From Fibrobacter sp. (lineage in GTDB: Bacteria > Fibrobacterota > Fibrobacteria > Fibrobacterales > Fibrobacteraceae), in the NCBI GenBank assembly GCA_012515825.1, contig JAAYXQ010000183.1, positions 1-8,474 on the forward strand: a stretch of DNA of 8,474 bases. Direction: 5' to 3'. Below are positions 1 through 7,384 of this stretch, piece after piece. The notes beneath the pieces were generated by a model, which worked only from the letters and a program-made list of their open reading frames with translations, ran no database searches and had not been told where the DNA came from. Both the position numbers and the translations under genes were made by a program. Numbering within the stretch: position 1 is the first letter of the stretch; every line of letters starts with the position of its first letter.

Positions 1-76
1 AGACGTCAAAAGTACGAAGCGTTGGGTTCAATACACCTACAGAATAAATTTGATTTCTAATTTCTTTTTTCTTCAT
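1..76 (-). CDS. N-terminus of probable FprA-family A-type flavoprotein (partial)
   Basis: Only the first 25 codons are present; the gene runs off the left edge. The peptide begins MKKKEIRNQIYSVGVLNP and continues TLRTFDV. The pattern 'I-Y-x-V-G-V-L-N-P-x-L-R-x-F-D' resembles the start of A-type flavoproteins (a metallo-beta-lactamase-like di-iron domain followed by flavodoxin). These reduce O2 or NO in anaerobes and microaerobes. The diagnostic metal-binding motifs would lie outside the window, so the assignment rests on this short N-terminal resemblance alone. The start is well supported: ATG at 76-74 is preceded by a GGAGGAG Shine-Dalgarno site with an 8-nt spacer. The gene follows the atpK terminator, so it is probably a separate transcription unit. 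A TATAGT -10-like hexamer lies at 103-98 but has no matching -35 element. Confidence 0.55.
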   Translation of the reverse strand, partial: MKKKEIRNQIYSVGVLNPTLRTFDV

Positions 77-84
77 CTAAAATA

Positions 85-91
85 CTCCTCC
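85..91 (-). promoter_or_regulatory. Ribosome binding site of the left-edge gene
   Basis: On the minus strand this reads GGAGGAG, a near-perfect Shine-Dalgarno sequence 8 nt before the ATG at 76-74. It is the main evidence that the short open frame at the left edge is a real gene start and not readthrough sequence. Confidence 0.7.
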
Positions 92-100
92 GTTTTTACT

Positions 101-136
101 ATAAAATAAAAAACCCCACTTAAAAAAGCGGGGTTT
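101..136 (-). terminator. Rho-independent terminator after atpK
   Basis: On the minus strand AAACCCCGCTT (136-126) pairs with AAGTGGGGTTT (121-111) around a TTTT loop. That is 11 base pairs, counting one G-U wobble, with a four-G/C core. The stem is followed directly by TTTTTTATTTTAT. It lies 18 nt past the atpK stop codon and marks the end of the ATPase operon. On the plus strand the wobble becomes an A/C mismatch and no T-run follows, so it is a one-way terminator. Confidence 0.92.
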
Positions 137-154
137 CATAAGAAAAAGTTTCTT

Positions 155-613
155 TTAGCCGAGATTTAGCATGGAGAAAACCATGACGAAAAGAGCCACC
201 GTTTCAACGACACCGCAAACCATCAAATAGTTTGCCATACCCTTGCCTGTTTCACCTAAAGCATCGCAAGCATTTGCTGCTGCACGACCTTGGAACCAAG
301 CAGAAGTAAGCATACCTAAACCACCAAAAACACCTGCACCAAGAGCTGCGCCCCAGTTAGCACCACCAGTAGCTTTAACTGAACCGAGAATCGAATTCAT
401 CAAAAGCATTCCATAAATGGTTTGAGAAATAGGAACACCGACAAAAACGAGTAATGTAAAAAGAGCGCTTTTCCCTTGAGCATATGCTTTTTTCCAAACA
501 CCGATTGCAGCCATGCCTGCTGTACCAGTGCCCAAAGCGGAACCTATTGCAGCAATACCTAATGCGGCCATTGCGCCCATATTCCCTAAAGTAACCATTG
601 TTGTTTGTTCCAT
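155..613 (-). CDS. atpK: V-type ATPase subunit K (proteolipid ring subunit)
   Basis: This 152-residue protein of the inner membrane forms the rotor ring that carries ions past subunit I. It is a duplicated hairpin with four membrane helices. Helix 1 has the Gly/Ala-rich GIAAIGSALGTGTAG motif (19-33), and helix 3 repeats it as GAALGAGVFGGLG (88-100). Helix 4 carries the single ion-binding carboxylate, Glu137, in CGVVETVALF. The matching position in helix 2 is not acidic (PISQTIYG, 61-68). Aligned by eye with Enterococcus hirae NtpK, V60, S63, Q64, Y67, Q108 and E137 fall on the sodium-site residues L61, T64, Q65, Y68, Q110 and E139. The length is usual for a V-type K subunit. An AGAGGA Shine-Dalgarno site lies 7 nt before the ATG. 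It is the last gene of the operon, 28 nt after atpI and before a strong terminator. Confidence 0.95.
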   Translation of the reverse strand: MEQTTMVTLGNMGAMAALGIAAIGSALGTGTAGMAAIGVWKKAYAQGKSALFTLLVFVGVPISQTIYGMLLMNSILGSVKATGGANWGAALGAGVFGGLGMLTSAWFQGRAAANACDALGETGKGMANYLMVCGVVETVALFVMVFSMLNLG

Positions 614-641
614 AACATTTTCCTCTATGTTGTAGTTAAAA

Positions 642-2441
642 TTAGTTCACTTTTTGCTTTACAAAAGGAGTAAATTCGCTTCCACTCCATTGCAAATTTA
701 AGTGATTTGAAAATTCAAGTGTATTTAAGCGAAGTGCATGAACAGCAACACCCATAATACTCAAAGCAATATTTAGACAATGCACAAAGAATAAAGCGAT
801 CACTGAAACAGCGATACCAACAGCAGAGCCAAATAAAGGAGATAACATCATATTAAAGGCTTGAGCGATAGCCACACCAGCCATTCCTACTGCAAATAGA
901 CGAATATAACTGATAATATCCACAAAATTATTGACTACATCGAATATAAGCATTGGAAAAGAAATCCATTCTTTCTTTAAGTCTTTTGGTGGAACCATAA
1001 ACAAAACGATCAACACAAGACCTGTAATAAAAAGAGGCATTGCAAATTCAGGCATTTCTTTTTTCAAGACCATGTTGCTTGCTAAGAAGAACATAAACCA
1101 AGTGGAAAAGAGCCAGCCGATTTGAGCAATAGCGGTAGTACTTCTACTTTTCACACGAAGAATAAAGTTCCATACATGAGCAATGGTTAAATGAATAACA
1201 GCTAATATGAAACATAAGTATTGTACATTACTTGCTTCTCTAATCCATAAAGCCGCTTTTCTAACAAATTCTGGGACAAATGATTTTTGAGCTAAATCTA
1301 AAGCTGCTGGAGAAAAACCAAGGAAGCTGTTATTTAGAAAGCCCCAGATGATTGTCGTACAACTCATTAAAATCAAAAAATGGAAGGCTGCTTTTGGAGC
1401 TTTAGGGAGTTTTGCTTGAGCAATTAAGGTGATGATGAGGAATAAAATACCATAAACGGTATCACCCACAATCATCGCAAAAAATACGCTAAAGAAAGCA
1501 AGGAAAACAAGAGACACGTCCATTTCATGATAACCAGGAGAAATCCCGATAATATCATAAAGGAATTTCATTGGACGAGATGCTTTATTATAAGAAAGTA
1601 ACGTTGGAACAAATTCTTCTTCTGAAGGGTCTTCGATCTTTAAGCCCCAACCTAATTTTGGAGCCATCGCTTTTAATTCAGCAAGACGCGGTTCTGGACA
1701 AAATCCTTGAATCATAGCGATTCCTGAATTTTGAATCATCCCAGCATTCACTTCTTTTAAGTTATAGTCATCAGAAACATCTAGCAACTGTTCTTTTAAG
1801 GAACTCTTTACTGTTGCAATTTCTTGAAGACGAGATTCTATTTTTTTCAAAGACTTTTCAGCATAAGAAAGCTTTGATTTCATTTCACTCAAAGAAAGTG
1901 AAGGTAAACGAAGTTCATTAGCCATTTTTACATCTGCAGGCTTTTCACCTCGATTAATAACCACAAAGCAATCCGCTACAGAGTTTTTTCCATAATATTG
2001 AACCAAAGCAGATTCATCGTCTGGAAGAGGCTTTTTATTTTTTTCTGCTTCAAAAAGACGAATAAAGATGCCTTTTTCGGCTAAAGCTTCTATTTGAGAT
2101 GGATTAAAATCACCAAAAACATCATATCGAGCAAGATCCACTTTCATTTGTGCAAGTGTATCTTCGTCTTCTTTACGTTCTGCAATTAGATTTTGTAATT
2201 CACTTATAAGAGAATCAGGAGAACCTGTAATTGGAGCGACCTCTTTTTTTACCTTAGAGGGAACCACATCTATTGCTTTTTGAACACGTTGTAATTCTGC
2301 TTTTGCATAATTAAGATCAGAACCCGTAGGCGATTGCAAATGAATCACATGCAACAGACCCATAGAACGCAATTCTTCGAGAGTCTTTGTTTTTAAAGAA
2401 TCTATACAGAGAATCGTTACCTTTTTCATTGGAGTAATCAT
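642..2441 (-). CDS. atpI: V-type ATPase subunit I (stator, a-subunit homologue)
   Basis: This 599-residue stator subunit links the peripheral stalk to the membrane and provides the half-channels through which ions reach the K ring. Residues 1 to about 300 are cytoplasmic. They include helical, charged segments likely to form coiled coil around 80-105 and 183-222. From about residue 308 there are roughly eight membrane helices. Conserved motifs are visible: GDTVYG (326-331), WGFLNNSFLG (366-375), SYIRLFAVGMAG (511-522) and HALRLNTLEF (568-577). R514 corresponds to the essential arginine (R735 in yeast Vph1p) that faces the ring glutamate. The length is slightly short for the family. The ATG overlaps the atpD stop codon as ATGA and has GGAGGAG 7 nt upstream. 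A second possible start, M5, is less likely because the spacing to that site is worse. Confidence 0.95.
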   Translation of the reverse strand: MITPMKKVTILCIDSLKTKTLEELRSMGLLHVIHLQSPTGSDLNYAKAELQRVQKAIDVVPSKVKKEVAPITGSPDSLISELQNLIAERKEDEDTLAQMKVDLARYDVFGDFNPSQIEALAEKGIFIRLFEAEKNKKPLPDDESALVQYYGKNSVADCFVVINRGEKPADVKMANELRLPSLSLSEMKSKLSYAEKSLKKIESRLQEIATVKSSLKEQLLDVSDDYNLKEVNAGMIQNSGIAMIQGFCPEPRLAELKAMAPKLGWGLKIEDPSEEEFVPTLLSYNKASRPMKFLYDIIGISPGYHEMDVSLVFLAFFSVFFAMIVGDTVYGILFLIITLIAQAKLPKAPKAAFHFLILMSCTTIIWGFLNNSFLGFSPAALDLAQKSFVPEFVRKAALWIREASNVQYLCFILAVIHLTIAHVWNFILRVKSRSTTAIAQIGWLFSTWFMFFLASNMVLKKEMPEFAMPLFITGLVLIVLFMVPPKDLKKEWISFPMLIFDVVNNFVDIISYIRLFAVGMAGVAIAQAFNMMLSPLFGSAVGIAVSVIALFFVHCLNIALSIMGVAVHALRLNTLEFSNHLNLQWSGSEFTPFVKQKVN

Positions 2442-3061
2442 GCTGCGACTCCTCCATCTTCCAATAATGTACGAGCAACGGACTTACCCTTGGCAAGTTT
2501 AGAACGAGCCACACCTGTCGTTTGCTGATCACCAAGAAAGATATTAATTGCACGAATATTTTCTTTCGCTTCTGGAATTTTCACTTTTTCAAAAAGATTC
2601 ACACGTTGACTTGTCGTACGTAATTCTTCTGAAAGTAACTCATATTGCTTTTCTAAAACTCGCCTTTCTAAACGAAGAGAAATTAAAGATTGCAATGCAC
2701 GAATACCATCATCTAGCCACACGGGTGTATCAAATGGATCAGGAATACTAAGATTAAAATCAACACCATTAAACAAAGGAATTTCTACACCAGCAATGTT
2801 ACCTTCACCTTCTCTCACTTCTTTAACGGAAAGATAAGAACTCCAGTCTACTGGATCTGCATATAAACAAACCCAATCGGACATCATGTTGCGAAGAGCA
2901 TCTTCTTCTTTTCGTTTTACAATCACTTTGGCTTGCAAAGTACGCATTTCCATTTGCAATTGTTGCTTTTTTAACAGAAGTGTAGGCAAATAACGCTTAA
3001 ATCGCTTAAGCGCATCACGCTCTGCTTTCAAAGCATTTTTGGTGAGTTTCACTTTTGCCAT
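2438..3061 (-). CDS. atpD: V-type ATPase subunit D (central rotor shaft)
   Basis: This 207-residue protein is the central shaft that turns inside the A3B3 head and couples catalysis to ring rotation. The N-terminal helix (LTKNALKAERDALKRFKRYL, then PTLLLKKQQLQ, about 6-37) matches the Leu/Lys-rich signature of D subunits. A second long helix lies about 120-180 (LRLERRVLEKQYELLSEELR region). These two helices would form the antiparallel coiled-coil shaft, with a less helical segment between them. A YLPTL-x-LKK signature is shared with the Chlamydia/Bacteroidota group. It starts 4 nt after the atpB stop codon, with AAGGG about 7 nt before the ATG, and shares ATGA with atpI. The operon has no recognisable subunit F, the usual shaft partner. 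Confidence 0.93.
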   Translation of the reverse strand: MAKVKLTKNALKAERDALKRFKRYLPTLLLKKQQLQMEMRTLQAKVIVKRKEEDALRNMMSDWVCLYADPVDWSSYLSVKEVREGEGNIAGVEIPLFNGVDFNLSIPDPFDTPVWLDDGIRALQSLISLRLERRVLEKQYELLSEELRTTSQRVNLFEKVKIPEAKENIRAINIFLGDQQTTGVARSKLAKGKSVARTLLEDGGVAA

Positions 3062-3065
3062 AGCG

Positions 3066-4364
3066 CTACCCTTTTTTTGGCCAATATTCGTTAATCATCT
3101 TAGAAGGAATACCAGTTTCTTCTGGCTCGAAACAATCCGAAAGAATAATCCAACCAAGATCTAAAGCTTTTTCTAATGGGATATTTACTGAAAGGTCCAT
3201 CATTTCTTTTTCAAAACGAACACCGTATCTCAATAATTTTTGATCCCAAGTGCTCATTCTAAAGCCCATCGATTGCTTTTCAATGGTTTCTTTAAAGCTT
3301 GCATACAATTGAATCATTGTGTTCATGATGGTACGGTGATCAGAACGTGTAGAACCATTCACTTGCTGTTTCAAACGAGATAGAGAACCAAATGGTTCAA
3401 TTCTTCCTTTACGGAGATAGAACTGCCCTTCTGTAATGTAACCTGTATTATCTGGAACTGGATGAGTCACGTCATCGCCAGGCATAGTTGTTACAGCAAG
3501 AATGGTAATGGAACCAGCAGTATCAAAGTCAACAGCTTTTTCATAACGACTTGCTAACTGAGAATAAAGATCACCAGGATAACCACGATTAGAAGGAATT
3601 TGTTCCATCGTAATTGCAATTTCCTTCATGGCATCTGCAAAGTTTGTCATATCAGTTAGCAAAACAAGGACGTTTTTACCCTTAATTGCAAATTGTTCTG
3701 CGACAGCTAAAGCGGCATCTGGAACAAGCAAGCATTCTACGATAGGATCAGAAGCTGTATGGACAAACATCACAGAGCGAGAAAGAGCTCCATTTTGCTC
3801 CAAAAAGTCTCTAAGATAAAGGTAGTCGTCGTGTTTTAAGCCCATACCGCCAAGAACAATAACATCCACTTCAGCTTGAAGAGCAATTCGAGCTAATAAT
3901 TGGTTATATGGCTCACCTGCAATCGAGAAAATAGGCAGTTTCTGAGATACCACAAGCGTATTGAAAACGTCAATCATTGGGATACCAGTACGCACCATAT
4001 TACGAGGGATAATACGTTTTGCTGGGTTTACTGAAGGACCACCAATTTGAATTGGATTTTCTTCAATAAGAGGGCCATTATCACGAGGGATACCAGAGCC
4101 AGTAAAGACTCGACCTAACAAGGAATCACTAAAAGGGATTTCCATTGGCTTGCCAATAAAACGCACTTGTGAATCCGTTGTGATACCACGAGCACCTGCA
4201 AATACTTGTAAATCCACCATTTCTTTATCAATGCGAATCACACGAGCAAGAGAGACACCTTGAGGACTCGTTACTTGAGCTAATTCTTGATATGCAACGC
4301 CATCTGCTTTAACTGTAATAACGCTTCCGGCAATACGTTCAATGCGATGATAAACCTTATGCAT
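3066..4364 (-). CDS. atpB: V-type ATPase subunit B (non-catalytic head subunit)
   Basis: This 432-residue subunit alternates with A in the A3B3 head and contributes to the nucleotide sites at the interfaces. After an N-terminal beta-barrel (1-70) comes the family segment GPSVNPAKRIIP and MVRTGIPMIDVFNTL (109-137). The P-loop position is degenerate (SIAGEPYNQLL, 147-157) and lacks GKT, as expected of a B subunit. Walker B is VLVLLTDMT (232-240). SLSRL (327-331) contains the likely arginine finger R330. PSNRGYPGDLYSQLASRYEKA (257-277) is the usual helical signature. The frame stays open to an ATG at 4406, but the ATG at 4364 is chosen. It has GGAGG 9 nt upstream, gives the family-typical start MHKVYHRIERIAGSVITV, and overlaps atpA by only 8 nt. 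Several motifs are Chlamydia-like (HPVPDNTGYITEGQFYLR). Confidence 0.96.
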   Translation of the reverse strand: MHKVYHRIERIAGSVITVKADGVAYQELAQVTSPQGVSLARVIRIDKEMVDLQVFAGARGITTDSQVRFIGKPMEIPFSDSLLGRVFTGSGIPRDNGPLIEENPIQIGGPSVNPAKRIIPRNMVRTGIPMIDVFNTLVVSQKLPIFSIAGEPYNQLLARIALQAEVDVIVLGGMGLKHDDYLYLRDFLEQNGALSRSVMFVHTASDPIVECLLVPDAALAVAEQFAIKGKNVLVLLTDMTNFADAMKEIAITMEQIPSNRGYPGDLYSQLASRYEKAVDFDTAGSITILAVTTMPGDDVTHPVPDNTGYITEGQFYLRKGRIEPFGSLSRLKQQVNGSTRSDHRTIMNTMIQLYASFKETIEKQSMGFRMSTWDQKLLRYGVRFEKEMMDLSVNIPLEKALDLGWIILSDCFEPEETGIPSKMINEYWPKKG

Positions 4365-6090
4365 TAGTAGCGACCTCCGCAACAGACTTAAAGATTTGTT
4401 CTTCAAGCTCTTTGAATTCCTTGGACTTAAACTCTACACGGTTCCAGTCTTTTGTAATTTGAGTCAATTTAAGGAAAAAACCACGGGCGTTTTCTTTTTC
4501 TTTAAACGTCATCGCTGTTTTTAATATTTCATACACTTTATCGAATAGATATTGTTGACGATCGGCAGAACAAGCAGCATCAATATCATGATAAGCATCT
4601 TGTTGTAAATAAACAGAATCTAAATACTCTGATTTTAGATAAGTGATAAAGTCTTCCATAGAAGTACCTTCTTCACCAACCACCTTCATCATCTGATTGA
4701 CATCAATACCCATAGCCAAAATATGGCGTGCTTCTTGGACTTTTTGCTCATTAATAATACCTTCGTATTTTGACCAAGAGTCCATAGGATTGATTGCAGG
4801 GAAACGACGTTGATCAGATCGTTCACGAGACAAGCCATGGAATGCACCAACCACTTTCAAAGTAGCTTGTGTCACAGGTTCTTCAAAGTTACCACCCGCT
4901 GGAGAAACAGAACCACCAATAGTTACAGAACCAATGGAACCATCTTTTAGGCGAACCACTCCACCTCTTTCATAGAAGCTAGCGATCACTGATTCTAAGT
5001 ATGCAGGGAAAGCTTCTTCACCAGGGATTTCTTCTAGACGTCCGCTCATTTCACGTAAAGCTTGAGCCCAGCGAGAAGTAGAGTCAGCAAGTAAAAGAAC
5101 ATTTAATCCCATTTGACGATAGTACTCAGCAAGAGTCACACCAGTATAAACAGAAGCTTCACGAGCAGCCACAGGCATAGAACTCGTATTACAAATAATA
5201 AGAGTTCTTTCCATAAGACTTTTCCCTGTACGTGGGTCATTTAACTCAGGGAATTCACGTAATGTTTCCACTACTTCACCAGCACGTTCACCACAGGCGG
5301 CTAAAATAACGATATCCACATCGGCATAACGGCTTGTCAATTGTTGTAAAACGGTTTTACCAGCACCAAATGGCCCAGGAATACAGTAAGTACCACCTCT
5401 TGCCACAGGGAAGAACGTATCGATAATACGCTGTTGCGTTACCATTGGTTCAGATGGACGCATACGTTCAGAATACTGTTTAATCGGAATTTTTACAGGC
5501 CAAATCTGCATGATTTTTGCTTCGACTGTATTGCCATCTGCATCTTTCAAAATGGCGATCACATCTTCTACAGTATAGTCACCAGCAGGCATGATTTTTT
5601 CAACCGTGACGGTTTTACGAACCTTAAAAGGAACCATGATACGATGCTTAAAAATACCTTCAGGAACGGTACCAAGCGTTTCACCCGCTGTTAATTTATC
5701 ACCCACTTTGGCGACAGGTGTAAAAGCCCATTTTTGATCACGTTCTAAAGCGTTTAAGTATTTACCACGCTGTAAAAAGAAGCCGCATTCTTCTGCTAAA
5801 CGAGGAAGAGGGTTCTGAAGTCCATCAAACACTTGACCTAAAAGACCTGGTCCAAGTTCAACAGAAAGTAATTCTCCAGTGAATTCGACATCATCTCCGG
5901 CTTTTAGCCCAGTAGTGTCTTCAAAAACCTGTAATTCAGCGTAATCGCCTCTGATTCGAATCACTTCACTTTTTAATTTAATGCCAGAAGGAAGTTTAGC
6001 ATAAGCCACTTCGTTTTGTGCTACTGCACCAACAAAGGCAACACGAATTAAATTTCCGTTGACACCTGTTATTTTACCGATACTAGCCAT
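4357..6090 (-). CDS. atpA: V-type ATPase catalytic subunit A
   Basis: This 577-residue subunit is the catalytic ATPase of the head. The N-terminal barrel starts GKITGVNGNLIRV (5-17). The extra 'bulge' domain specific to A subunits lies about 115-190. The P-loop is GPFGAGKT (239-246). GERAGEVVE (267-275) carries the catalytic glutamate E268; other V-ATPases commonly have GERGNE here. Walker B is VLLLADSTSRWAQALREMSGR (331-351). PGEEAFPAYL (356-365) and SGG-type loop GGSVSPAGGNFEEPVTQAT (392-410) are strongly conserved, and VVGEEGTS (470-477) begins the helical domain. Length is normal. GGAGGA stands 10 nt before the ATG. The gene starts 18 nt after the DUF2764 stop codon and overlaps atpB by 8 nt at its 3' end. 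All catalytic residues that I can check are present. Confidence 0.97.
   Translation of the reverse strand: MASIGKITGVNGNLIRVAFVGAVAQNEVAYAKLPSGIKLKSEVIRIRGDYAELQVFEDTTGLKAGDDVEFTGELLSVELGPGLLGQVFDGLQNPLPRLAEECGFFLQRGKYLNALERDQKWAFTPVAKVGDKLTAGETLGTVPEGIFKHRIMVPFKVRKTVTVEKIMPAGDYTVEDVIAILKDADGNTVEAKIMQIWPVKIPIKQYSERMRPSEPMVTQQRIIDTFFPVARGGTYCIPGPFGAGKTVLQQLTSRYADVDIVILAACGERAGEVVETLREFPELNDPRTGKSLMERTLIICNTSSMPVAAREASVYTGVTLAEYYRQMGLNVLLLADSTSRWAQALREMSGRLEEIPGEEAFPAYLESVIASFYERGGVVRLKDGSIGSVTIGGSVSPAGGNFEEPVTQATLKVVGAFHGLSRERSDQRRFPAINPMDSWSKYEGIINEQKVQEARHILAMGIDVNQMMKVVGEEGTSMEDFITYLKSEYLDSVYLQQDAYHDIDAACSADRQQYLFDKVYEILKTAMTFKEKENARGFFLKLTQITKDWNRVEFKSKEFKELEEQIFKSVAEVATNA
4374..4378 (-). 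promoter_or_regulatory. Ribosome binding site that sets the atpB start
   Basis: On the minus strand this reads GGAGG, 9 nt before the ATG at 4364-4362 and inside the last codons of atpA. It favours the 432-residue form of subunit B over the 446-residue form starting at 4406, because the site lies downstream of that longer start and so could not serve it. Confidence 0.8.
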
Positions 6091-6108
6091 TGAAGATCAA
6101 TCCTCCGA

Positions 6109-6645
6109 TCATTCTCGCTTGGAAGCGAGATCGTTTTCATTAATTACTTTCATTAGTGAAGCATCACCAGCTTCTGGAGATAAGCGGCTCCAACGTTCAC
6201 AAATCATTAGTTTTATTGCATAAGCATAAACATGGGCCATAGTAAAGCCACCTACACCACTTAACTCATCTACAAGCCAAAAACGAGCCTTATCTAATTC
6301 ATGTTCTCGTTCCAAAGGATTCGTTCTTAATAATGCATCTGAAACCATTTTGGCGTAAGTCACATCATAGCCATCATAAGGACGTTCCGAAAAACGAATA
6401 TCTGAATCCCAAGCCGCAGCTCTCATTTTACCTGCAATATTTTTTAGAAGCGTTTCACGAGCAAAATAAGCAGACACAAAGGAATCACTGTGAGATTTCC
6501 CTGCTAATAAGGCTTCTAATGCTTCCATTTCATACGCACTAATCACCCCTTCACATTGACGACGAAATTCATCAAGAGAAAAAGGAGGCGTATCTCCAAA
6601 TTGGAGCGTGGGAAGAGAGGAGACGAGATAAACAGCGTTACTCAT
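6109..6645 (-). CDS. DUF2764 protein, probable V-ATPase subunit C equivalent
   Basis: This 178-residue protein resembles the DUF2764 family, which is found between atpE and atpA in V-ATPase operons of Chlamydiota, Bacteroidota and spirochaetes. Visible family features are the start YLVSSLPTLQFGDTPPFS (6-23), then a mainly helical protein with an E-x-E-x-D-KARFWLVDELS segment in the middle (about 114-129) and a late AYAIKLMICERWSRL (about 141-155). There is no signal peptide or membrane helix, so it should be cytoplasmic. The operon has no standard subunit C, and this gene occupies its slot, so I infer that it is the socket joining the shaft to the K ring. The ATG shares one base with the atpE stop codon (TAATG), with AAGG 6 nt upstream. 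The family call is fairly sure; the role is inferred. Confidence 0.82.
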   Translation of the reverse strand: MSNAVYLVSSLPTLQFGDTPPFSLDEFRRQCEGVISAYEMEALEALLAGKSHSDSFVSAYFARETLLKNIAGKMRAAAWDSDIRFSERPYDGYDVTYAKMVSDALLRTNPLEREHELDKARFWLVDELSGVGGFTMAHVYAYAIKLMICERWSRLSPEAGDASLMKVINENDLASKRE

Positions 6646-7250
6646 TACTTGCCTTGGGACGCCGCTTTTGTTACAACCTTAGCTAATTGAGGACGAAGCA
6701 ACGCAGATAAAGCATCTGCCATGGCTTCGTTAGTAAATTCATGACTGACTTTACCGCCATCTAGTTTAACACGGAAGCCAAAACGAACTGAAGAATCGCT
6801 TTCTACTTGAACGCCAGCAGATAATTGCTTCTTAAATTCGCCTAAAATGAATGATGTTAATTTATTTACATCTGATTCAGATAAAGCAACTTCTACGTCT
6901 GAACTATAATTTTTAGCTAAAGAAAGTAAAAGTTCTTTAATTGTGCTTTCTGAAAGAGCTTTTTCTACTTGAAGGTCAAGTATATCCAAAATCATCTTTT
7001 CAAGACTTTTACCAACTGTAATTAAAATATCTCTTGCAGATTGTTCTAGAGCACGTTCGCTACGTTCTGTATAAACTTGAGCGTCTTTATCTGCTTGTTC
7101 GAGTTTTGCTTTTGCTTCTGCTTCTGCTTCTTTAATTATTTGAGCCGCTTTTTCTTTTGCGGCAGTTAGAATAGAAGTGGCATCATTATCAGCCTTGTCT
7201 ATCGCATCTTTTTGAATTCGATCAATGAGATACTGCAAATCTTCAGCCAT
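6645..7250 (-). CDS. atpE: V-type ATPase subunit E (peripheral stalk)
   Basis: This 201-residue protein is part of the outer stalk that keeps the A3B3 head from rotating. Residues 1 to about 95 form a long charged helix, with an Ala/Lys/Glu-rich stretch KAAQIIKEAEAEAKAKLEQA (34-53), likely coiled coil. Residues 95-201 form the C-terminal globular domain. This ends in the family-typical ALSALLRPQLAKVV (about 181-194), the part that contacts subunit B. It is the first gene of the operon. Its ATG has GGAG 8 nt upstream and follows the long AT-rich gap. In many V-ATPases E pairs with a small G/H subunit; no such gene is visible here. Sequence identity among E subunits is low, so the call also relies on gene order. 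Confidence 0.9.
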   Translation of the reverse strand: MAEDLQYLIDRIQKDAIDKADNDATSILTAAKEKAAQIIKEAEAEAKAKLEQADKDAQVYTERSERALEQSARDILITVGKSLEKMILDILDLQVEKALSESTIKELLLSLAKNYSSDVEVALSESDVNKLTSFILGEFKKQLSAGVQVESDSSVRFGFRVKLDGGKVSHEFTNEAMADALSALLRPQLAKVVTKAASQGK

Positions 7251-7309
7251 TATATGTTCTCCGAAAGATTAATGCTTAAAATTGTTATTTTGAATATATA
7301 AGGAAAAGT

Positions 7310-7380
7310 CAAAAAAGAACATAAAAAAGTGTAAAAAAAAAAATTTAATGTTTTTATTTAAGATAAAAAGTTCTTTTTTG
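7310..7380. repeat. Spaced 11-bp inverted repeat in the atpE leader
   Basis: CAAAAAAGAAC (7310-7320) and GTTCTTTTTTG (7370-7380) are perfect inverted copies separated by 49 bp. A smaller hairpin, TTTTTAT (7351-7357) with ATAAAAA (7363-7369), lies between them. In an RNA starting upstream these could form a nested stem in the atpE 5' leader. As DNA they could be two operator half-sites. Low complexity raises the chance of coincidence, but each arm includes a GAAC/GTTC core. Confidence 0.5.
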
Positions 7381-7384
7381 GGGA

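Noticed and set aside
614..641. atpI-atpK gap considered for a terminator or promoter
   Set aside because: It is 28 nt with no inverted repeat, and it holds only the atpK ribosome site.
2317..2553. Open frame on the minus strand across the atpD/atpI junction
   Set aside because: It lies in another frame over two well-supported genes, has no family resemblance and no separate ribosome site that is not explained by atpI.
5434..5694. Plus-strand open frame opposite atpA
   Set aside because: It is antisense to the conserved catalytic subunit, rich in Phe, Arg and His, and has no recognisable domain. Other plus-strand frames (931-1125, 2548-2751, 3628-3819, 6333-6542, 7918-8160) were rejected for the same reasons.
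7284..7312. TTGACT at 7312-7307 considered as the -35 of an atpE promoter
   Set aside because: At 16-17 bp spacing the -10 position reads AAATAA or AATAAC, a poor match; the better TATATT is only 8 bp away.
7269..7322. 17-codon minus-strand open frame (MFFFDFSLYIQNNNFKH) in the atpE leader, considered as a leader peptide
   Set aside because: No Shine-Dalgarno site precedes it, and such short frames are expected by chance in a region of long T-runs.
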